14,260 nucleotides of DNA from Lachnospiraceae bacterium UBA3732 (GTDB taxonomy: Bacteria > Bacillota > Clostridia > Lachnospirales > Lachnospiraceae), in assembly GCA_002372545.1 (NCBI GenBank), contig DFHD01000021.1, positions 1 to 14,260 of the forward strand, in the 5' to 3' direction. Shown here piece by piece: positions 1 through 6,264 of the stretch. Within the stretch, counting starts at the first letter, position 1, and each line of letters begins with the position of its first letter. The position numbers were made by a program, and so were the translations under genes. The notes under the pieces are model-generated. The model did not search any database, was not told where the DNA came from, and saw only the letters and a list, made by a program, of their open reading frames with translations.

Positions 1-645
1 CCGGAAACCATGAGCGTGGAGCGCAGGAATATCCTGAAGGCTTACGGCGCGGAGCTTGTGCTGACAGAAGGCGCGAAGGGCATGAAGGGCGCCATTGCCA
101 GAGCAGAAGAGCTGGCGAAGGAAATTCCCGACAGCTTTATCCCGGGACAGTTTGTCAATCCGGCAAATCCGGCTGTGCATAAGGCAACTACAGGGCCGGA
201 AATCTGGAATGACACGGATGGCGCTGTGGATATCTTTATTGCCGGCGTGGGAACCGGCGGTACGCTGACCGGTGTTGGCGAGTACCTGAAGGAGCAGAAG
301 CCGGAAGTGAAGGTGGTTGCTCTGGAGCCTGAGGATTCTCCGGTGCTTTCCGAGGGAAGAGCCGGTGCGCATAAGATCCAGGGCATTGGCGCGGGCTTTG
401 TTCCGGATGTACTGAACACTGCGGTTTATGATGAAATCTTCAAGGCGCCCGCGCAGGATGCCTTTGCTACGGCAAAGCTTCTGGCCAAGAAGGAGGGCAT
501 TTCCGTAGGAATCTCCTCCGGCGCGGCACTTTTCGGCGCAATCCAGCTGGCTAAGCGTCCGGAAAATAAGGGCAAGGTGATCGTTGCCCTCCTGCCGGAC
601 AGCGGAGACAGATATTACTCCACGCCGCTCTTTACAGAGGCGTGA
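1..645 (+). CDS. cysK: Cysteine synthase (O-acetylserine sulfhydrylase), 5'-truncated by window edge
   Basis: This PLP enzyme makes L-cysteine from O-acetylserine and sulfide in the cytosol. The reading frame is open from base 1 (Pro-Glu-Thr before the first Met at base 10), so that Met is internal and the gene begins outside the window. The visible 214 residues start in the conserved M-P-E-T-M-S-x-E-R-R segment. They contain the phosphate-binding loop GTGGT (about residues 82-86), the GISSGAA segment and the C-terminal LLPDSGDRYYSTPLF, all typical of CysK rather than CysM. A full CysK is about 310 residues, so roughly the first 95, including the PLP lysine, are missing from view. A hairpin terminator follows. 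A second, more divergent family member lies at 9792-10745. Family assignment is near certain. Confidence 0.95.
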   Translation, partial: PETMSVERRNILKAYGAELVLTEGAKGMKGAIARAEELAKEIPDSFIPGQFVNPANPAVHKATTGPEIWNDTDGAVDIFIAGVGTGGTLTGVGEYLKEQKPEVKVVALEPEDSPVLSEGRAGAHKIQGIGAGFVPDVLNTAVYDEIFKAPAQDAFATAKLLAKKEGISVGISSGAALFGAIQLAKRPENKGKVIVALLPDSGDRYYSTPLFTEA

Positions 646-679
646 GGCGTTATCATAACGTGAAAAACGGCCCTCTGAA

Positions 680-734
680 GCAAAAAGTCCTATGACTAAT
701 GCAGTTATTCCTGCAAAAGTCATAGGACTTTTGC
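680..734 (+). terminator. Hairpin terminator after cysK
   Basis: Arms 680-697 and 718-734 are complementary over 17 bp with one bulged A. The 20-base loop holds a smaller GCAG/CTGC stem at 701-714. The 3' arm ends in CTTTTGC rather than a long U tract, so the structure may be a processing or mRNA-stabilising hairpin as well as a terminator. Confidence 0.6.
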
Positions 735-776
735 TGTAATATACACAAATATGATAGCACTTTTGGAGGAACTGTT

Positions 777-903
777 ATGTATAGAGATATTATAAAAGAT
801 TTGGAAAAGATGATGAAACGCTGATCATAAGTCAAGGCCGCAATTCCTGAAAAACGCAAATCCATATGCCATTTTTGCAAATGAAAATGGAACGGCGTGC
901 TGA
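777..903 (+). pseudogene. Remnant of a DUF4143/AAA_14-type ATPase gene
   Basis: A good ribosome binding site (GGAGGA, 766-771) precedes an ATG that encodes only MYRDIIKDLEKMMKR before TGA at 822-824. This peptide looks like the N-terminus of AAA_14/DUF4143 ATPases, which typically begin M-x-Y-R-D-I-x-x-D-L-x-x-W-K. A second frame (about 823-900, stop at 901) continues with SRPQFLKNANPYAIF. That resembles the next part of the same family (K-x-R-K-P-L-x-L-K-x-A-R-Q-V-G-K-T-Y-A-I), but the Walker A residues RQVGKT are deleted. The picture is a frameshifted, internally deleted gene start with the remaining several hundred residues lost. The match is from memory of the family; a protein search would settle it. 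Confidence 0.5.
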
Positions 904-1033
904 TGATGTATAATTCAGGAGAGCGGATTGTCGCGGGGCGTAAAGGCACAGACTGACGTGTAAAAACGTCGTTTGTGGCCTTTTGATACGGATATTGTTC
1001 TGGTTGGATAGGAATAAAATGGAGGATGGGAAA

Positions 1034-1822
1034 ATGGGCGTTAGATACTGTACTAATTGTGGAAATATGATCCCCGATGGATTCAATGTCTGCAATGCTT
1101 GTGGGAGGGTCGTAAATGTCGGGCGTTCATCAAATGCTGGTGAACGCAATATGGATCAGAATGTAAATGCCGGACAGCAGAAAACGGAATTTCATCAGAG
1201 TACAGGTGCCGCAAACGGGAATTACAGGGAACAGTACTTCCGGGAAATGTATGAGAATGAGCGCCGTCAGGCCGAATATCTCCGTCAGCAGAACGAACGT
1301 ATGATGAAGATGCAGAAGGAGCAGGCGGAGCTTCAGAATAAGCTCTACGAGATGAAACAGAGAAAGAAGATTGTGGTGAATCCTTTTTCGTTACTTGCTG
1401 CTTTTATAGTGATGTTCGCACTTAGGGTTCCGTTTTTTTCGACAAGTGACGGATATAGCGAAATGGTTACGGGAGGAGGGACATTTTTTAAATGGCTCGA
1501 TATAATTGGGTTAAAGAATTCCTTTGACAGTGAATCAGCAACTGACCAAGGATCTATGAAATCATTTTTGGTCTTAACAATTTCATTATATTTGATCGTA
1601 CTGTTTGTGGATGCATTCAGAAAGATCAGTACAGCGAAGGTTATAATGAGCGTAATATTTGCAGGTATCATCCTGGTCTTTTCTTCCGGACTGGCAAAAG
1701 AAATAGAAGATAGCTTTGGTATCGATTGTTCTCCCGGTGCAGGCGAACTCCTTATGATCATTGCAACGATCATGGCGGTTGCCGGATGTGCATACGACGC
1801 TACAAAACGACAAGAAAAATGA
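1034..1822 (+). CDS. Zinc-ribbon, coiled-coil, multi-pass membrane protein of unknown function
   Basis: The start at 1034 is chosen because GGAGG (1021-1025) lies 8 bases upstream; the frame is open further upstream to a TTG at 983 but has no ribosome binding site there. The 262-residue product has an N-terminal zinc ribbon with cysteines at 6, 9, 20 and 23. Next come a polar linker and a charged helix rich in Glu, Arg and Gln (about 64-111) that is likely coiled coil. Four hydrophobic segments follow (about 117-135, 178-194, 203-219, 237-254), and the tail is short and basic. The zinc ribbon should be cytosolic. Such ribbon-plus-membrane proteins are common in Firmicutes without an assigned role. 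It sits 124 bases upstream of the signalling operon on the same strand, but that operon has its own -10 element, so a functional link is only suggested. Codon use is AT-rich like its neighbours to 4443. Confidence 0.8.
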   Translation: MGVRYCTNCGNMIPDGFNVCNACGRVVNVGRSSNAGERNMDQNVNAGQQKTEFHQSTGAANGNYREQYFREMYENERRQAEYLRQQNERMMKMQKEQAELQNKLYEMKQRKKIVVNPFSLLAAFIVMFALRVPFFSTSDGYSEMVTGGGTFFKWLDIIGLKNSFDSESATDQGSMKSFLVLTISLYLIVLFVDAFRKISTAKVIMSVIFAGIILVFSSGLAKEIEDSFGIDCSPGAGELLMIIATIMAVAGCAYDATKRQEK

Positions 1823-1855
1823 GAAAGTATGATACTATGAAACAGGGGGTGAAAG

Positions 1856-1864
1856 TGATATAAT
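1856..1864 (+). promoter_or_regulatory. Extended -10 promoter for the signalling operon
   Basis: TGATATAAT at 1856-1864 is a perfect extended -10 (TGn plus TATAAT). No convincing -35 lies 16-18 bases upstream, which is tolerated by extended -10 promoters. Transcription would start near 1871 and give a leader of about 75 bases that contains the hairpin at 1885-1913. Confidence 0.5.
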
Positions 1865-1884
1865 ATTCTGCCGTAAAGGCCTGA

Positions 1885-1913
1885 ATCTGTGAAGACTCCG
1901 TAGTGTCACAGAT
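1885..1913 (+). other. Leader hairpin upstream of the membrane sensor gene
   Basis: ATCTGTGA (1885-1892) and TCACAGAT (1906-1913) form a perfect 8-bp stem around a 13-base loop, and the loop can itself pair ACT with AGT. It lies between the predicted transcription start and the ribosome binding site and has no U tract. It could be an RNA structure or a protein-binding palindrome, for example for the LytTR regulator encoded downstream. Confidence 0.45.
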
Positions 1914-1946
1914 CCGGGAAGTGCGGAATGAAGGCAGGAATGCGCT

Positions 1947-3035
1947 ATGGTTTTATCCAACATAATTGGGATGGTTCTGAATTCCATGTATTCCATTACA
2001 TGTGTATTTTTTGTACTCCCCTTAAAAAGACTGAGCATATGGATAAAAGTTGCGGTGATCCTTTTGACGATCCTGGGGTATCAGCTTCTGAAGGATGAGA
2101 CAAATGCGGGAAACATCCTTGGTGCCATTGTTATAGAGTTTTGTATTACATATTTTCCGGTTATCTTTTTGTGTAAGGGTGATCCATGGAGAAATATCGT
2201 GATCCGGATCGTATTTCAGATGGCGTGTGTGATATTCTATTACATGGAATACATGTTATATCGGCTTGGTTTTTCGAGGCTTGATATAGAGATCTGGAAT
2301 GATGGACTGGTAAATAACAGCCTGGGTGCACAGATGATCAACGCTGTCTTTACGCTGCTTCAGGTGACGCTGACATGTTTACTCCTCCGATCCATAGTAA
2401 AACGCTGGAAGCCGGAGCATAAAAGGATCTACATCTGGATCTCGATCGGGTATTTTATCTGCGGCATCGCATCCGGGATATCGTCGGTCAAGGATATTCC
2501 GGACGGTGAATATAATCCTGAGTATTCCGCAATGATGCTGCTTTTGCTCAGTGCAATTTTATGCGTTCTGATCAGTGCCTTATACACAAAGGCGGAGAAG
2601 GATCGGCTGAAAGCGGAAAATGCATGGTATGAAGAGAAAATAATGGATGCCACCGGAGCTTTGAATGAATCGACAGGGTTACAGAGCGTCGTGGAGCAGA
2701 GTATTCACAGGCTGGAAGAGAATCGGGTGCGTGTCAACTGCTTTGAAAGGCTGGATAACCGTACGGTAACTGAAGAAGTCGAGCTTCTTGTTGATAAGGT
2801 ATTTAACTGGATCCGGATGAAATATCCGGAATGTGTGGATATTCGTATCGAAGAAAGAAATGATATGCTCATGATCGGCGTTTCTGTCACCGGCAGTCAG
2901 AGCCCCTCCTCAGAGATCGAGTCGGATGAGATTGAGGAACTTGCAGAGAAGCTGGGAGGGACTGCTGCCGTAGAAAAAGAAAGGCTTTCTGTCATGGTGT
3001 TCGGCGCTGCAGATGAGGGGGCTGATAAGATATGA
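1947..3035 (+). CDS. Seven-helix membrane sensor with degenerate histidine-kinase-like tail
   Basis: The start is fixed by an in-frame stop at 1929-1931 and an AAGG/AGGA ribosome binding site 7 bases upstream. The 362-residue protein has about seven membrane segments (near 5-25, 31-48, 57-76, 83-103, 129-149, 160-178, 194-213), then a charged, probably coiled-coil helix (214-262). Residues about 273-353 have the spacing of a kinase ATP-binding domain: a helix where the N box would be (VDKVFNWIRMKYP), paired strands (VDIRIEE, MLMIGVSVTG), and a closing helix with AEKLGGTAAVEKE. The acidic and glycine-rich ATP-lid motifs are absent, and no H box (H-D/E-x-x-N) is seen. The protein therefore probably senses a signal in the membrane but cannot phosphorylate by itself. 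Its stop overlaps the kinase start by 4 bases (ATGA), so the two are translationally coupled. The pseudokinase reading is inference. Confidence 0.75.
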   Translation: MVLSNIIGMVLNSMYSITCVFFVLPLKRLSIWIKVAVILLTILGYQLLKDETNAGNILGAIVIEFCITYFPVIFLCKGDPWRNIVIRIVFQMACVIFYYMEYMLYRLGFSRLDIEIWNDGLVNNSLGAQMINAVFTLLQVTLTCLLLRSIVKRWKPEHKRIYIWISIGYFICGIASGISSVKDIPDGEYNPEYSAMMLLLLSAILCVLISALYTKAEKDRLKAENAWYEEKIMDATGALNESTGLQSVVEQSIHRLEENRVRVNCFERLDNRTVTEEVELLVDKVFNWIRMKYPECVDIRIEERNDMLMIGVSVTGSQSPSSEIESDEIEELAEKLGGTAAVEKERLSVMVFGAADEGADKI

Positions 3036-3712
3036 AATACTTGCTGATTGCCATTCTGATCGGGGGTTCCTGTCTCTATGCAGCCTTTACCATGTGGGAA
3101 CGCTATCGGTTACGCAAAGTCAATGAAGAATTGAGGGATCGGTATAAACTCCTGAAATCAAGTCTGGATAAGGAGAAAAACCATCGAAGGGCCATGTACC
3201 GAATTGCCCATGAGCAGGAAAAGATCGAGACGATCCGGATGATTCTCCGGGAAAAATACGGCTCCAGGGTTGTTTCGGAACACAGGGTTCTGGATGAGAT
3301 TATTTTGTATGAATCGGCACGGGCAAAGGAAGCGTCGGTAAGCTTTCATGCGGAAGTATCACGGGATGTGGAACGTATACTTCTTCTCTTTTCAGAGAAC
3401 GAATGTATCTCCTTCTTCTTGAACCTGATCGAAAATGCCATAGAAGCGGCGGCGGATGCGGCCGTGGAAGAAAAAAAGGTCGAGCTGAGCTTTGGAAAGC
3501 AGTTACAGATAATAAACAGTAAGGCAGAGAACGGGCATCCGTCAAGGATCACGAACAAATCTGATCCCGGACGGCATGGATTTGGAATGAGCATTCTGGA
3601 AACCTACTGCACGGAGAAGAGCCTGGATATTGCGTATACGGACTGCGGAACGGAACTGGTCACGCTGATAAAACAGAAATCTGAAAATGACCGGGAGAAG
3701 GATCGGATATGA
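3032..3712 (+). CDS. Small GHKL-type sensor histidine kinase (HATPase_c_5)
   Basis: This 226-residue protein has one N-terminal membrane anchor (about 3-20) and a coiled-coil helix (about 25-57). A likely phosphoacceptor segment, A-H-E-Q-E-K, puts His60 before an acidic residue as in Agr-type kinases. An ATP-binding domain follows, with N box NLIENAIEA (131-139) and G box GRHGFGMSI (180-188). These match the short HATPase_c_5 family found in AgrC-like and citrate/malate-type kinases. It lacks the multi-helix sensory domain that AgrC-like proteins normally carry; the preceding gene encodes such a membrane domain with a non-catalytic tail. Start and stop both overlap the neighbours by 4 bases (ATGA), so sensor, kinase and regulator should be made in fixed ratio. 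It should autophosphorylate and pass phosphate to the LytTR regulator. Confidence 0.85.
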   Translation: MKYLLIAILIGGSCLYAAFTMWERYRLRKVNEELRDRYKLLKSSLDKEKNHRRAMYRIAHEQEKIETIRMILREKYGSRVVSEHRVLDEIILYESARAKEASVSFHAEVSRDVERILLLFSENECISFFLNLIENAIEAAADAAVEEKKVELSFGKQLQIINSKAENGHPSRITNKSDPGRHGFGMSILETYCTEKSLDIAYTDCGTELVTLIKQKSENDREKDRI

Positions 3713-4443
3713 AGATAGGAATATGTGATGACCATCCGACAGAAATCATCAGGGTAAAAAAACTGATCGATGGGATGCAATCGCTGGATGAAGAGCTGAT
3801 CATCGAGGAATACAATCCGGACAGCCTCTATGTGGATCTTACGGAGGGCTTTTTTGATTGTCAGATCCTGATCACCGATATATATTTCGGGCAGAGCGGA
3901 ACAGGCGAAAAAGCATATGATGGCGTGGATATGGCTGCGCTCATTAACAGGAGGTATCCTCTCTGTAAGATCATTTTTATATCCCAGTATATGGTTTTTA
4001 CGGAGCATGTTTACCGGACGGATCATATCTACTTTATTCTGAAAAAGAATCTGGAGTATTTTCTGGAGGATGCGATTCGAAAAGCAATCGCGGCATATAA
4101 TGATGATGCAAGAGAGGTTTTTGTTGAGTTTTTTCATAAATCGCAGAAAACCTGGGTAAAGCTCCGGGATATCTATTCGGTGGAAAAGGACGAAAGGAAT
4201 ATTAAGATCCTGACTGAATCAGGTGAGTATATTTGCATCAAGTCCCTGAGACGCTTCGCAAATGAGATCAAAGAGGAACCGATCGTACGTTGCAACAACG
4301 CAACACTGGTTAATCTAAGACATGCAAAGTCCATAACAGCCAAACGGATCCTTTTGGAAAACGGAAAGGAATATGAAATCAGCAGTACATACAGCAATAT
4401 GGTAAAAAAACAATACCTTTGCTGGTGGCAGAAAAGAATTTGA
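3709..4443 (+). CDS. LytTR-family (AgrA-like) response regulator
   Basis: The 244-residue product has an N-terminal receiver domain with acidic pocket Asp7-Asp8, phosphoacceptor Asp57 (in ILITDIYF), a Ser at the switch position (Ser92 in IFIS) and conserved Lys112. A LytTR DNA-binding domain spans about 136-236, including the family pattern IVRCNNATLVNLRHAKSI. It would bind direct repeats upstream of target genes when phosphorylated by the kinase encoded immediately upstream, with which it overlaps by 4 bases. The last few residues (about CWWQKRI) and the TGA stop lie within DNA that, in the next frame, encodes part of a decayed ABC transporter. The native C-terminus may therefore have been altered by a deletion junction near 4412-4420. 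The LytTR core appears complete. Confidence 0.9.
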   Translation: MKIGICDDHPTEIIRVKKLIDGMQSLDEELIIEEYNPDSLYVDLTEGFFDCQILITDIYFGQSGTGEKAYDGVDMAALINRRYPLCKIIFISQYMVFTEHVYRTDHIYFILKKNLEYFLEDAIRKAIAAYNDDAREVFVEFFHKSQKTWVKLRDIYSVEKDERNIKILTESGEYICIKSLRRFANEIKEEPIVRCNNATLVNLRHAKSITAKRILLENGKEYEISSTYSNMVKKQYLCWWQKRI

Positions 4444-4600
4444 ACCGGAAACTCTGCTTAAGAATTATTCCATCGTTTTTCAGGATGTTACGCTTTTCAA
4501 TCATTCCGTCAAGCATATACAGCCATATGAAAAAACAGCAGCTGATATCCGAGAACTGGACAATGTAAGGCTCTGTAAGGGGGAGGGCCGGAAGCCGGCC
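4412..4600 (+). pseudogene. Remnant of an ABC exporter ATP-binding domain
   Basis: In the frame read from 4442 (GAA), the DNA encodes EPE followed by TLLKNYSIVFQDVTLFNHSV. This closely resembles the Q-loop region of MdlB/ABCB-type exporter ATPases (x-P-E-x-L-L-x-N-Y-S-x-V-F-Q-D-V-x-L-F-N). The frame can be followed upstream through AGGRKEF to about 4412, inside the response regulator's 3' end. Downstream it passes through weaker similarity (TAADIRELDNVRLC resembles the A-T-D-E-E-I-x-x-A-A-x-x-A-x-C helix) to about 4600. The Walker A, signature and Walker B motifs are all missing, so this is debris. It suggests that an exporter gene once followed the signalling operon and was lost by deletion. 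The identity of the core segment is quite secure; the borders are approximate. Confidence 0.7.
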
Positions 4601-4627
4601 GGCATCCCGTTAAAAGGAGGAGGTGTA

Positions 4628-5548
4628 TTATCGCTTCTGTTTGATGAAGGACTGGAGGGCCAGGGCGAGTCCGTCGTGGTCGTTATCCTCTTCAGTGACC
4701 AGATCCGCTGCCTCAAGCACGGCGGGAGACCCGTTTTTCATGGCTATGCCCGTGCCGGCAGCCCGGATCATGGTAAGATCATTATCCGCATCGCCTGCGG
4801 CAATGGTATTTTCCGGGGCGATGCCAAGGGCCTCCGCGAGGCGGAGAACAGCCTGGTCCTTTCCGGAGGTTTTGGGAATGACTTCGAGATATTCTTTGCT
4901 GGAGTATACCAGGCTGACCTCGTCTCCGAAGCGTTCTTCAACAGCCATCCGGAAGGCCTCCTGCTTTTCATGATCCTCCATTTCGATACAGATGACCTTG
5001 TACGGATCCGTATCGATATGCTCCAGAACATCCGGGCCGATCATGACCGGAGTTTTGATCACCTTACGGTAGAATTGCAGCTCCTTTGTATCGGCTGTAG
5101 TCAGGATATGTGTATCCGAGTAGGTCTGCACATGCAGATTGAGTCCGGCAGCGATTCGGAAAACTTCACGGACCAGCTCCAGGCGGAGAGCAGTGCGGTA
5201 AAGGACCCGTCCGGTATCCGCTTCGATGATCAGACCGCCGTTAAAGGAAGCAATGCAGCTTCCGGGCAGGGAAAGGCCGAGACTGGCGTAGACCAATCTG
5301 GCGCTTGTAATGTCACGGCCTGTACAAACCGCAAATACATTGCCGGCCCCGCAGAATTCTGCGAGGGCTTTTTTTGTCCGGTCCGTGACCCGCTTGTCGG
5401 TTGTCAGAAGTGTGCCGTCCAGATCGGACAGAAGAAGGTATCTGCCGCTCGATTTCGTATTTATCTTATCGTGTATTTTGTCGTTTATACTATGGTTTGT
5501 TTTGTTAGTTGTCTTATTATCCGTTTTATTATTCAGCATATTGTTCAT
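4628..5548 (-). CDS. Cof-type HAD-superfamily phosphatase
   Basis: This is a cytosolic Mg-dependent hydrolase of the Cof/IIB class that dephosphorylates sugar phosphates, nucleotides or similar small molecules; the substrate cannot be told from sequence. Motif I is DLDGT (42-46), motif II is Thr76 in CTGRD, motif III Lys is probably Lys230 in SGKDQAV, and motif IV is GDADND (252-257). A C2 cap lies between motifs II and III. The 306-residue protein has an unusual N-terminal extension of about 35 residues rich in Asn, Lys and Thr before the usual start. The chosen ATG has an AAGAGGAA ribosome binding site (5556-5563) 8 bases upstream; the only other Met before motif I is residue 4. The gene converges on the signalling operon and diverges from the Fur-family gene, with overlapping promoters. 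Confidence 0.92.
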   Translation of the reverse strand: MNNMLNNKTDNKTTNKTNHSINDKIHDKINTKSSGRYLLLSDLDGTLLTTDKRVTDRTKKALAEFCGAGNVFAVCTGRDITSARLVYASLGLSLPGSCIASFNGGLIIEADTGRVLYRTALRLELVREVFRIAAGLNLHVQTYSDTHILTTADTKELQFYRKVIKTPVMIGPDVLEHIDTDPYKVICIEMEDHEKQEAFRMAVEERFGDEVSLVYSSKEYLEVIPKTSGKDQAVLRLAEALGIAPENTIAAGDADNDLTMIRAAGTGIAMKNGSPAVLEAADLVTEEDNDHDGLALALQSFIKQKR

Positions 5549-5595
5549 TTCAATATTCCTCTTAGTATTCCGTTCGGGCTTTATGCATTGCCCAT

Positions 5596-5624
5596 ATTGT
5601 AACTAACTTGACAGGCGTATGCAA
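5596..5624 (-). promoter_or_regulatory. Promoter of the HAD phosphatase gene
   Basis: On the minus strand, TTGCAT (5624-5619) and TACAAT (5601-5596) are separated by 17 bases. Transcription would start near 5589. This promoter overlaps the opposing regulator promoter at 5608-5636, so polymerase binding at the two should be mutually exclusive. Confidence 0.55.
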
Positions 5625-5636
5625 GCGTGATAATAT
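5608..5636 (+). promoter_or_regulatory. Sigma-A promoter of the Fur-family regulator gene
   Basis: TTGACA (5608-5613) is the exact -35 consensus. A 17-base spacer leads to TAATAT (5631-5636) as the -10, with TGA directly before it making an extended -10. The expected start point, near 5643, falls inside the palindrome at 5639-5657, so a repressor bound there would block initiation. Confidence 0.8.
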
Positions 5637-5638
5637 AC

Positions 5639-5658
5639 GAAAATGAGAATCATTTTCA
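5639..5658. promoter_or_regulatory. Fur-box-like operator
   Basis: GAAAATGAGAATCATTTTC (5639-5657) is a perfect 8-bp inverted repeat with a 3-base spacer. By my comparison it agrees with the classical 19-bp Fur box (GATAATGATAATCATTATC) at 16 of 19 positions. Bases 5644-5658 also fit the Bacillus-type 7-1-7 Fur box at 12 of 14 positions. It lies just downstream of the -10 element of the Fur-family gene, consistent with autoregulation and control of the importer genes downstream. Confidence 0.8.
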
Positions 5659-5693
5659 AATTGTATTGTCTGAATTGAACAAAGGAGGACAGG

Positions 5694-6128
5694 ATGCCTC
5701 AGAAAATACAATATAAGACAAAGCAGAGAGAAGAGCTGATCGCTTATCTGGAGGAGACGAAGGGGGAGCATATCACCGTAGCGGATGTCTGTGATTATTT
5801 TCGCGCAGTGGGAAATCCGATCGGAACGTCGACGGTCTACCGCCAGCTGGAGCGGCTGGTGGATGAGGGGCTGATGGCGAAGTTTATTCTTGAGCCCGGA
5901 AGTCCGGCCTGCTTCAGTTATCTGGGAGAGGAGCATTCCGGCGGCGCTATGCCCTGCTTTCATTGCAAGTGCGAGATCTGCGGCAAGCTGATCCATCTGC
6001 ACTGCGAGGAGCTGGAGCAGCTTGCAGATCATCTGGCAGAAGAACACCGCTTTGAACTGAATCCCCTGCGAACGGTCTTTTACGGCAGGTGCGAAGCATG
6101 CCGGAGAGCTGATCCGGTGAGCAGATGA
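5694..6128 (+). CDS. Fur-family metal-dependent repressor (Fur/Zur type)
   Basis: This is a cytosolic dimeric repressor that binds DNA when loaded with metal. The 144-residue product has a winged helix with recognition helix around TSTVYRQLERLVDEGL (45-60). The dimerisation domain has two structural-zinc CxxC pairs, Cys93/Cys96 and Cys133/Cys136. Candidate regulatory ligands include His81, His90, His101, His103 and His119. AAAGGAGG (5681-5688) fixes the start. Two genes of an ABC-3 family metal importer follow on the same strand after 136 bases with no visible terminator, which makes a Zur-like role natural. The operator, however, looks more like an iron Fur box than the Bacillus Zur consensus, so iron or manganese cannot be excluded. 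Family certain, metal not. Confidence 0.93.
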   Translation: MPQKIQYKTKQREELIAYLEETKGEHITVADVCDYFRAVGNPIGTSTVYRQLERLVDEGLMAKFILEPGSPACFSYLGEEHSGGAMPCFHCKCEICGKLIHLHCEELEQLADHLAEEHRFELNPLRTVFYGRCEACRRADPVSR

Positions 6129-6264
6129 GTCGCGTGAATTGGATGCAGCGCGTGAGCAAGTGAATGGATGAATGATACAGACAAGAAAAATGGGCATCTG
6201 AGTAAAAGTTGATATAAAAAACGGTATAGAAACAGAAGAAGAAACGGAAAAAAACGGAAAGAAC

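Noticed and set aside
904..956. Short frame MMYNSGERIVAGRKGTD after the ATPase remnant, with TATAAT at 909-914
   Set aside because: I could not link the peptide to a family or find a -35 for the TATAAT; it may be further gene debris but cannot be supported.
1928..2101. A 57-residue open frame overlapping the sensor start, considered as a signal peptide gene
   Set aside because: It lacks a good ribosome binding site, has no leader-peptide features and overlaps the sensor coding region almost completely.
4586..4600. GC-rich hairpin GGCCGG-AAG-CCGGCC between the convergent regulator and HAD genes
   Set aside because: There is no U tract on either strand, so I do not call it a terminator; it also lies at the edge of the ABC remnant.
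4613..4625. AAAAGGAGGAGGTGT on the plus strand, which looks like a strong ribosome binding site
   Set aside because: No plausible start follows except a GTG almost inside it, and the frame is antisense to the HAD gene. It may be left over from the decayed ABC transporter region or be chance.
4676..5602. A 308-residue plus-strand open frame opposite the HAD phosphatase
   Set aside because: The minus strand has all HAD motifs, a ribosome binding site and a promoter. The plus frame has none of these.
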